Positions 7,591-12,695 of a stretch of 12,695 nucleotides of DNA are shown here, piece by piece (the stretch's first letter is position 1; every line of letters starts with the position of its first letter). Location: assembly GCA_900554685.1 (NCBI GenBank), contig USIG01000038.1, positions 1 through 12,695 on the forward strand. The letters run 5' to 3'. The notes beneath the pieces were generated by a model. That model was not told where the DNA came from. It was given only the letters and a program-made list of their open reading frames with translations, and did no database searches. Source of the DNA: an uncultured Cryptobacterium sp. Its GTDB lineage: Bacteria > Actinomycetota > Coriobacteriia > Coriobacteriales > Eggerthellaceae. Position numbers and translations under genes: made by a program.

Positions 7591-8403
7591 ATGAGCTTAG
7601 TGGAAGCGTTTCTTGAGGTAGTTCAAAATTTCTTTGGCGTACCCTGGTGGGGTTTGCTCGTAATAGGTGTTCTTCTTTTTATTGCGGGTTATGTTGACTC
7701 TATTGCGGGAGGAGGAGGTCTAATTTCTCTTCCCGCTTTTATGATTGTAGGCCTTCCTACTCACGCTGCTCTTGCGACAAATAAGTTGGGTTCCGCCTTA
7801 GGCACTCTGATTTCTACCTGGCATTATGCAAGATCAGGGTTTATTCAGTTAAAGCTTGCACTTCCTTGTGTTGCAAGCGCTATTTTTGGATCAAGTTTAG
7901 GTTCGAATTTAGTACTTCTTGTTGATGATTTTTTCTTAAAAGTCTTATTGATTGTCGTGCTGCCGTTTACGGCGTTTTACGTTATGCGTTCCAAGAAGCT
8001 TTCAAATGATGTTGTTTCTACTCTTTCAGGGAAGAAAACCATGGTAATTTGCACGATGATAGCTTTTTGCGTTGGCATATATGATGGGTTTTATGGACCT
8101 GGTACGGGAACATTTCTTATGCTTTTGCTTACCGGAATAGCGCAATTACGCTTGGATGCAGCTGCAGGCATTACAAAAGCGATTAACCTGACAACAAATC
8201 TTTCCGCATTGGCAGTCTTTCTCTATCATGGGCAAGTTCTTATACCTCTTGGGCTATTAGCGGGAGTATTTTGCATCGCTGGTAATTTCTTAGGGTCGCA
8301 TCAATTTACCTCGAAGGGAAGCTTGGTGGCTCGGCCAATCACTCTTGTCGTTATTGCGATCTTTCTTGTCAAAGTTATTTATGATTTGGCTCGTGGTATT
8401 TAG
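7591..8403 (+). CDS. TauE/SafE (TSUP) family membrane transporter, YfcA-like
   Basis: 270 residues, hydrophobic throughout, with about eight predicted membrane segments (first around 19-35). ATG 7591 is preceded by AAAGGA. The two-fold repeat of the family is visible: DSIAGGGGLISLP (36-48) in the first half matches DGFYGPGTGTFLM (165-177) in the second. Each is followed by a conserved segment (LATNKLG at 61-67; GITKAINLTTN at 193-203). TSUP proteins move small organic or sulfur anions such as sulfonates, sulfite or carboxylates, but substrate cannot be read from sequence. The gene starts 23 nt after the activase stop and has no promoter of its own that I can see, so it belongs to the TetR-activase operon and probably imports the substrate of that pathway or exports a product. 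Transcription probably ends at the hairpin 8451-8473. Confidence 0.9.
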   Translation: MSLVEAFLEVVQNFFGVPWWGLLVIGVLLFIAGYVDSIAGGGGLISLPAFMIVGLPTHAALATNKLGSALGTLISTWHYARSGFIQLKLALPCVASAIFGSSLGSNLVLLVDDFFLKVLLIVVLPFTAFYVMRSKKLSNDVVSTLSGKKTMVICTMIAFCVGIYDGFYGPGTGTFLMLLLTGIAQLRLDAAAGITKAINLTTNLSALAVFLYHGQVLIPLGLLAGVFCIAGNFLGSHQFTSKGSLVARPITLVVIAIFLVKVIYDLARGI

Positions 8404-8450
8404 CTAGTGGCATATAAAAAGCAAACTGAACGAATTGATGAAAAGACAAA

Positions 8451-8473
8451 AAGTGGCGCGGAAAGCGCCACTT
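8451..8473. terminator. Bidirectional intrinsic terminator between TSUP gene and ilvA
   Basis: AAGTGGCGC (8451-8459) and GCGCCACTT (8465-8473) make a perfect 9-bp GC-rich stem with a 5-nt GGAAA loop. On the minus strand the stem is followed by TTTGTCTTTTC, a good U-tract, which ends ilvA transcripts 7 nt after its stop codon. On the plus strand it is followed by GTAATTTT, a weaker tract, serving the TSUP gene. Placement between two convergent genes supports the call. Confidence 0.88.
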
Positions 8474-8479
8474 GTAATT

Positions 8480-9691
8480 TTAGAGATGTACTTGAATAAG
8501 TTTTGGTCTGAACCCGTGATCTTCGAGAGCTTGGACAATTCGTTTTTTGTGGTCGGTACCAAAGGCTTCGATGGTTACTCGTAGTTCAACTGCAGCATTT
8601 CTGTTTGCGGTAACAAACTGATTGTGGTCAAGTCGTACTACATTGCCATTTTGATCGGCGATGGTTTGGGCAACTCGAACAAGCTCGCCAGGACGATCGG
8701 GCAAAAGAACCGAAACTGTGAAAATTCGGTCACGTTGAATAAGACCGTGCTGCACCACGGATGACATGGTAATTACGTCCATGTTGCCGCCAGACAAGAT
8801 GGAAACAATCTTTTTGTCTTTAACATCGAGATGCTTTAAAGCTGCAACGGTAAGAAGACCAGAATTTTCTACAATCATCTTATGGCTTTCAACCATATCC
8901 AAGAAAGCAACAATAAGCTCGTCATCTTCAACGGTGATGATATCGTCAATGTTTTCCTGAATATAGGGGAAAATTTGGTCGCCAGGTTCAAGTACGGCAG
9001 TACCATCGGCAATTGTATTGACACTAGGAAGCTTAACTACGTGTCCTGCTTCAAGAGATGCTTTCATGCAGGCTGCTCCTGCTGGTTCAACACCTATTAC
9101 GCTAATGCGGGGATTAAGCATTTTTGCTAAGGTGGAAACTCCCGTTGCTAATCCGCCGCCTCCGATAGGTACTAAAATGATATCAACTAAGGGAAGCTCT
9201 TGAACAATTTCCATGGCGATTGAACCTTGTCCAGCGGCAAGAATTGGATCATTGAAAGGATGAATAAAAGTAAGGGAACGCTCTTCAGCTAGTTTTAGAG
9301 CATGTTCATACGCTTCGTCGTAAACATCGCCTGCAAGTACTACTTCCGCCCCTTGCTCTTTAGTGCGCTCAACCTTAATAAGAGGAGTGGTGGTAGGCAT
9401 AACGATCGTTGCAGGTACACCGTATTTACGCGCTGCGTAAGCAACACCTTGGGCATGGTTACCGGCAGAGGCAGTGATAAGACCACGCGAGCGCTCTTCA
9501 TCGGTCAAGGTGCTGATTTTGTAGTAAGCACCACGAACTTTATATGCACCGGTTCGTTGCATGTTTTCAGGTTTCAAATAAACTTCATTGCCGGTTTCTT
9601 TGCTGAAATGATGGCTGTAAATAAGTTTCGTTTCTTGTGTTACTTCTTTAACTTTTTTTGCAGCTTCTTCAAATGTTGCGAGCGTTAACAT
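8480..9691 (-). CDS. ilvA: Threonine ammonia-lyase (threonine dehydratase) with C-terminal ACT domain
   Basis: 403 residues, the length of the single-ACT (TIGR01127-type) threonine dehydratases. It is a PLP enzyme converting L-threonine to 2-oxobutanoate and ammonia, with 2-iminobutanoate as intermediate, feeding isoleucine synthesis or threonine catabolism. Visible catalytic features are the PLP lysine K51 in KPENMQRTGAYKVRGA (40-55), the substrate loop SAGNHAQG (75-82), the phosphate-binding GGGG (177-180) and SGGN (300-303) near the end of the catalytic domain. An ACT-type regulatory domain begins about residue 322 (FTVSVLLPDRPGELVRVA) and runs to the end. The length suits a short-ACT form rather than the two-ACT biosynthetic E. 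coli IlvA. The start at 9691 has AAAGGA 5 nt upstream. The gene is divergent from ridA with 104 nt between starts and is convergent with the TSUP gene. Whether it is anabolic or catabolic is undecided from this window. Confidence 0.95.
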   Translation of the reverse strand: MLTLATFEEAAKKVKEVTQETKLIYSHHFSKETGNEVYLKPENMQRTGAYKVRGAYYKISTLTDEERSRGLITASAGNHAQGVAYAARKYGVPATIVMPTTTPLIKVERTKEQGAEVVLAGDVYDEAYEHALKLAEERSLTFIHPFNDPILAAGQGSIAMEIVQELPLVDIILVPIGGGGLATGVSTLAKMLNPRISVIGVEPAGAACMKASLEAGHVVKLPSVNTIADGTAVLEPGDQIFPYIQENIDDIITVEDDELIVAFLDMVESHKMIVENSGLLTVAALKHLDVKDKKIVSILSGGNMDVITMSSVVQHGLIQRDRIFTVSVLLPDRPGELVRVAQTIADQNGNVVRLDHNQFVTANRNAAVELRVTIEAFGTDHKKRIVQALEDHGFRPKLIQVHL

Positions 9692-9707
9692 GGATGTCCT
9701 TTACTCT

Positions 9708-9713
9708 ATTGTA
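9708..9713 (-). promoter_or_regulatory. Candidate -10 box for ilvA
   Basis: On the minus strand TACAAT (9713-9708) differs from TATAAT at one position and lies about 17 nt before the ilvA start. The -35 position has no good match (AATATT at 17-nt spacing). The implied leader would be very short. It is offered only as the best candidate in the divergent gap. Confidence 0.25.
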
Positions 9714-9739
9714 TGAATACACTGTTATGAAATATTCTC

Positions 9740-9769
9740 TTAACAGCGATACGTTATCACTAGTTATAT
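9740..9769 (+). promoter_or_regulatory. Candidate promoter for ridA-rsmI
   Basis: TTAACA (9740-9745) and TTATAT (9764-9769) are separated by 18 nt, about 27 nt before the ridA start codon. The -35 matches consensus at five of six positions; the -10 is weaker. It would drive ridA, then rsmI and possibly the MFS gene. The intergenic region is AT-rich, so confidence is limited. I see no T-box or attenuator. Confidence 0.35.
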
Positions 9770-9795
9770 TACCAATTCGTAAAAAGGAAGAAAGT

Positions 9796-10176
9796 ATGCA
9801 TTCTATAAGCACGAAAAAAGCTCCTGCAGCTATTGGTCCTTACTCTCAGGGTGTTGTTGTCAATGGTATTCTTTTCGCTTCGGGTCAGATTGCACTTGAC
9901 CCCGAAACGGGAGAGCTTGTTGGCTCCACTATCCAAGAACAATCTGCTCAGGTTATGAAAAATGTTGCAGGTCTGTTAGAGGCAGCGGGAACTGACTTTG
10001 ATCACGTTATTAAAACCACTTGTTTTCTTAATGACATCTCCAATTTTTCAGAATTCAACGAAGTTTATGCGCAATCCTTTGGCAAGCAGTTGCCTGCTCG
10101 TTCTGCGGTAGGGGTTGCAGGATTGCCAAAAGGTGCTCTTGTTGAAGTTGAAGTAATCGCTGCGGTTGAAGAATAA
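9796..10176 (+). CDS. ridA: RidA family 2-iminobutanoate/2-iminopropanoate deaminase
   Basis: 126 residues, the usual RidA length. ATG 9796 follows AAGGAAG and gives the canonical N-terminus MHSISTKKAPAAIGPYSQ; the longer in-frame opening upstream overlaps the ilvA promoter and is not family-like. Conserved features are GPYSQGVVVNG (14-24), the ASGQIALDP strand (28-36), PARSAV with the active-site arginine R102, and E117, which corresponds to E. coli RidA E120. RidA trimers hydrolyse the reactive enamine/imine intermediates released by PLP dehydratases such as IlvA, protecting other PLP enzymes. The divergent placement beside ilvA fits this pairing directly. rsmI follows 23 nt downstream on the same strand. 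Confidence 0.95.
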   Translation: MHSISTKKAPAAIGPYSQGVVVNGILFASGQIALDPETGELVGSTIQEQSAQVMKNVAGLLEAAGTDFDHVIKTTCFLNDISNFSEFNEVYAQSFGKQLPARSAVGVAGLPKGALVEVEVIAAVEE

Positions 10177-10199
10177 GAAGCATAAAAGTAGGCTAAGCT

Positions 10200-11063
10200 A
10201 TGGTTAATAAAAGCGAGGGTAAGCTCATAATTTGCCCGACTCCCTTAGGTAATTTGGGGGATATCACCGAACGTGCTCGCAAGGCGTTTTCTTATTGTGA
10301 TGTTGTGTGTTGCGAAGATACGCGTGTAACAGGCAAGCTTTTAAGTGTTCTTGGTATACGTAAGTCGCTTGAGCGTTTGGATGAGGCAACTCTTTCTGCA
10401 AAAGCCCAACAAATAGCCAGCCGTGTTTTAGCGGGCGAAACCATAGCTTATGCCTCCGATGCAGGAATGCCAGGTGTTTCTGATCCTGGTCAGCGTTTGG
10501 TAGATGCAGTTCTTTGCGCTGGGGGAAAAGTAGAAGTTCTTCCTGGTCCCACGGCACTCACGACTGCGTATGTTGCAAGTGGATTTTTTGCTCAATCGTT
10601 CTATTTTGGTGCTTTTTTCCCGCGTAAAGCAGGGGAGCGTAAGCGCTTGCTTGAACAGCTGAAGTCACTCGATGCAGTATTAATCTTTTATGAGAGCCCT
10701 CAACGTTTGGTTTCTGCCCTGGAGGCGATTGCTGAGCTTATGCCACATCGTCGGGTTGCGGTCTGTCGTGAATTGACAAAGGTTCATGAGGAAATTCTTC
10801 GTGGTCCTGTTGGCGATGTTTTTGATGCGTTTAAGGATCGTGAGCAGCATGACGGTATCAAAGGGGAAATCGTTGTTGTGATTGATGCTCCTAATGAAGT
10901 TGAGATTGAAGCGCAACGAGAAGACGCTAGACTCTCTTCTCAAGAGCGGGTAGATGCTTTGCTCAAAGAGGGCAGTCATACTAAAAAAGATATCGTGCGC
11001 ATTTTGCGGAAAGAATACGGTTTGTCTCGTAATGATGCGTATGAGCTAGTGCATGGCAGTTAG
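10200..11063 (+). CDS. rsmI: 16S rRNA (cytidine(1402)-2'-O)-methyltransferase
   Basis: 287 residues, the normal RsmI length. It uses S-adenosylmethionine to 2'-O-methylate C1402 of 16S rRNA at the ribosomal P site. Hallmarks of the SAM-dependent tetrapyrrole-methylase-like fold are present: CPTPLGNLGDITERA (12-26), CEDTRVTGKLL (38-48), SDAGMPGVSDPG (86-97), LPGPTAL (114-120), FYESPQRL (163-170), CRELTKVHEEILRG (189-202) and KGEIVVVI (221-228). A C-terminal extension (about 245-287) ends in a KKDIVRILRKEYGLSRNDAY region typical of the family. The site usually reading HEHNE after the TR-x-LL motif is ERLDEAT here (58-64). The Shine-Dalgarno GTAGG is modest. The gene probably shares a transcript with ridA 23 nt upstream. 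Confidence 0.95.
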   Translation: MVNKSEGKLIICPTPLGNLGDITERARKAFSYCDVVCCEDTRVTGKLLSVLGIRKSLERLDEATLSAKAQQIASRVLAGETIAYASDAGMPGVSDPGQRLVDAVLCAGGKVEVLPGPTALTTAYVASGFFAQSFYFGAFFPRKAGERKRLLEQLKSLDAVLIFYESPQRLVSALEAIAELMPHRRVAVCRELTKVHEEILRGPVGDVFDAFKDREQHDGIKGEIVVVIDAPNEVEIEAQREDARLSSQERVDALLKEGSHTKKDIVRILRKEYGLSRNDAYELVHGS

Positions 11064-11105
11064 TACTATTCTTTCGCTATTTACGGGAGCGGCAGAGGGA
11101 ATTTT

Positions 11106-12473
11106 TTGAACTTGTCGACGCAAAAAGCATCTTTGTCTATTCGGCATGTAATGATACTTCTCGCAGGCATTCTTATATGCTTGGGTCCTTGTGCTTTGGT
11201 GTATAACACCTGGTCAATTTTTGTTGTACCTGTCTCTTCAAGTTTAGGGGCGAGCTCTAGTCAGTTTACGTTCACTATCACCTTGATATATTTGCTGGGT
11301 GCGATTGCTTGTCCCTTAGCGGGAAATTTGATGGAGCGTTTTGATATAAGAGCGGTTTTGTCTCTTTCTGTATGTCTTGTCGCTTTTGGAATGGGTCTTT
11401 GTGCACTTTGGTCTGAAATTTGGCAGTTTTATATTTCAGGCATTCTTATAGGACTCGGTATTGTTTCTTTGATGTTTTTGGCTGTTCCGACTCTTATTAA
11501 TCGTTGGTTTGCCGTGCGAACAGGCTTTTTTGTCGGGCTTTGTTTTTCAATGTCGGGCGTTGGTGGTGCTCTCTGGAGTATGGTAGGAGGCGTCATTTTT
11601 TCATGCGCCAACTGGCGTGCTGCCTACCTTATTTTCGCGGCCATAGTATTAGTAGTTGGATTGCTAGCTAGTCTCGTTCTTATTCGAAGTTATCCTTCCG
11701 AACTTGGGCTTCATCCCTTTGCTTTCCAAGCGAGTACGTCGCATGATGACTCTTATGCGGTATCTCATAAAGGAAGTTCATCTATCGCATCTAGTGATAC
11801 ATCCTTATCTGAGTCTGTCTCGGAAAAGAGTTCCAAAAAGGGCAAGCAGTGGGGTGTGTCTGCTCGAATAATGTTTAGATCTCCTGTGTTTTATACCCTT
11901 ATGGTAACGATGGGCATTTTCAATGCGATGACCGTGGTAGGAAATCTTTTCGCGACTTATATCTATTATTTGGCAGATAACGGTATTGCTGGCATAACAA
12001 GCACGCAAGCGATCATGCTTGCTTCAGCTATAGCAGCATGCATTATGGTGTGTTCTGCTCTGAGTAAGGTTTTGCTTGGAGCGCTTAGTGATAAGAGTCT
12101 TTTAGGAGCCCTTGCAATCCCTTGCGTGTGTGGCGCTTTAAGTATTCTGTGTTTGTGGTTTGGAGCTTCAGTATCTTTTATCTTTATATATGTAGGAGGA
12201 CTTTTGTGCGGTGTTCTCTATGCTGCTGTAGATGCTCTTGGAGCAACTTTTACTCGCCAGATTACCGGGCCGCGCGATTATACCCTTATATATTCTCGTG
12301 TTGCGATTGTGGTTAATCTTGCCGGTGCAGGTGCTGCAACACTTTTTGCGGGGGTAGCGGAAATTAGCTGGGAAGCGGAATGGATATTGGCACTTTCTCT
12401 TATTGTTGTGGCTTTTGTCTTGGGATGTTTCACCATCATAAAGGGAAAGTGCCTTGAACAGACTTTCGAATAA
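11106..12473 (+). CDS. MFS transporter, OFA/monocarboxylate-type
   Basis: 455 residues with about twelve predicted membrane segments in two halves. The start is TTG 11106, preceded by AGAGGGA with 5-nt spacing; the next in-frame ATG (11151) would remove the cytoplasmic N-terminus. Family features include an MFS motif-A-like GNLMERFDIR (73-82) between segments 2 and 3 and a YPSELGLHPF segment (196-205) closing the first half, typical of OFA/monocarboxylate-like carriers. The central cytoplasmic loop (about 208-250) is unusual: 15 of 34 residues from 210 to 243 are serine, followed by a basic KSSKKGK stretch. Substrate is unknown; small organic acids are a guess from family. The gene begins 42 nt after rsmI with no terminator between, so read-through from the ridA promoter is possible. 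Confidence 0.88.
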   Translation: MNLSTQKASLSIRHVMILLAGILICLGPCALVYNTWSIFVVPVSSSLGASSSQFTFTITLIYLLGAIACPLAGNLMERFDIRAVLSLSVCLVAFGMGLCALWSEIWQFYISGILIGLGIVSLMFLAVPTLINRWFAVRTGFFVGLCFSMSGVGGALWSMVGGVIFSCANWRAAYLIFAAIVLVVGLLASLVLIRSYPSELGLHPFAFQASTSHDDSYAVSHKGSSSIASSDTSLSESVSEKSSKKGKQWGVSARIMFRSPVFYTLMVTMGIFNAMTVVGNLFATYIYYLADNGIAGITSTQAIMLASAIAACIMVCSALSKVLLGALSDKSLLGALAIPCVCGALSILCLWFGASVSFIFIYVGGLLCGVLYAAVDALGATFTRQITGPRDYTLIYSRVAIVVNLAGAGAATLFAGVAEISWEAEWILALSLIVVAFVLGCFTIIKGKCLEQTFE

Positions 12474-12531
12474 GTGATTATCTGTTGATAAGCCAAATAG
12501 ATTCAAAAAAATAAGTTTGGAAAATAAGCTT

Positions 12532-12695
12532 CTAATCAAGATGGCTGAGTGCTTGGCGAGCTTTATTCATCTGAGCTTCAATATCCATGCCAATAATATC
12601 TAATCCTTCGGCGCTGATAAATCGAGGCGTGCCTAAAGCGAGCATATCAGCAAGACCACAGACGTAATCATACCCATAGTTCTTATCGCCAATGA
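12532..12695 (-). CDS. Unidentified protein, C-terminal 53 residues (5' end beyond window)
   Basis: The minus strand is open from the right edge to a TAG at 12534-12532. It reads as 53 codons ending FISAEGLDIIGMDIEAQMNK and then ARQALSHLD. A GDKNYGYDYVCGLADML segment near the cut end recalls the 'GD..YG' pattern of flavodoxin-like or FMN-reductase proteins, but this is too little to name it. Coding is supported by an uninterrupted frame, sensible residue composition with an amphipathic final helix (EAQMNKARQALSHL), and convergence with the MFS gene across a 58-nt AT-rich gap. I see no strong terminator hairpin in that gap (12474-12531), only a weak 5-bp stem at 12478-12491. Confidence 0.6.
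   Translation of the reverse strand, partial: IGDKNYGYDYVCGLADMLALGTPRFISAEGLDIIGMDIEAQMNKARQALSHLD

Noticed and set aside
9692..9795. T-box or attenuator leader for ilvA
   Set aside because: The 104-nt divergent gap is too short and contains no specifier hairpin, T-box consensus or terminator stem.
12168..12539. 123-codon minus-strand open frame overlapping the MFS 3' end
   Set aside because: Most of it is antisense to membrane segments of the transporter. The genuine minus-strand signal at this edge is in another frame ending at 12532.
1..12695. CRISPR array, insertion sequence, phage, toxin-antitoxin or defence genes
   Set aside because: No spaced direct repeats, transposase motifs, integrase, or small paired genes are visible on either strand; all long frames are accounted for by metabolic, transport and rRNA-modification genes.

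Overview
The window is dense bacterial coding DNA, roughly mid-40s percent GC by eye. It holds eight complete protein genes and two genes cut by the window edges. There are no rRNA, tRNA, CRISPR or insertion-sequence signals. The gene set fits an anaerobic, amino-acid or organic-acid using Gram-positive bacterium: a very large fused acyl-CoA dehydratase activase, a UPF0210/DUF711 'PFL family' protein, an ACT-type threonine dehydratase beside RidA, and an MFS carrier with a monocarboxylate-type domain boundary. GTG and TTG starts with clear Shine-Dalgarno sites also occur. A member of the Coriobacteriia (Eggerthella/Cryptobacterium/Atopobium relatives) is my best guess. This is inference from gene content, and a Clostridia-like host cannot be excluded.

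Left block (1-1954, minus strand): a UPF0210/DUF711 gene is followed 34 nt later by an AIM24-family gene that runs off the left edge. The two look like one transcript, started from the 257-nt gap at 1955-2211. That gap also carries the promoter of the next block on the other strand, along with several short palindromes.

Central block (2212-8403, plus strand): a TetR-type regulator, a 1566-residue fused activase/dehydratase-like iron-sulfur protein, and a TauE/SafE (TSUP, YfcA-like) membrane carrier form a tight three-gene operon with gaps of 10 and 23 nt. This is the most interesting part of the window. It suggests a self-contained unit in which a small anion is moved across the membrane and chemistry is driven by an ATP-dependent low-potential electron donor, under control of the TetR protein. 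The substrate cannot be read from the sequence. A 9-bp hairpin at 8451-8473 separates this block from the convergent ilvA gene.

Right block (8480-12473): ilvA (threonine dehydratase, minus) is divergent from ridA (imine deaminase, plus), which removes the reactive product made by IlvA-type enzymes. ridA is followed by rsmI (16S rRNA C1402 2'-O-methyltransferase) and, 42 nt later, by an MFS transporter starting at TTG. At the right edge (12532-12695, minus) lies the last 53 codons of a gene I cannot identify with confidence.

Nothing here resembles a defence system or mobile element. The strongest candidate for undescribed biology is the TetR-activase-TSUP operon. Second is the pairing of a DUF711 protein with AIM24 and without a visible ACT-domain partner.
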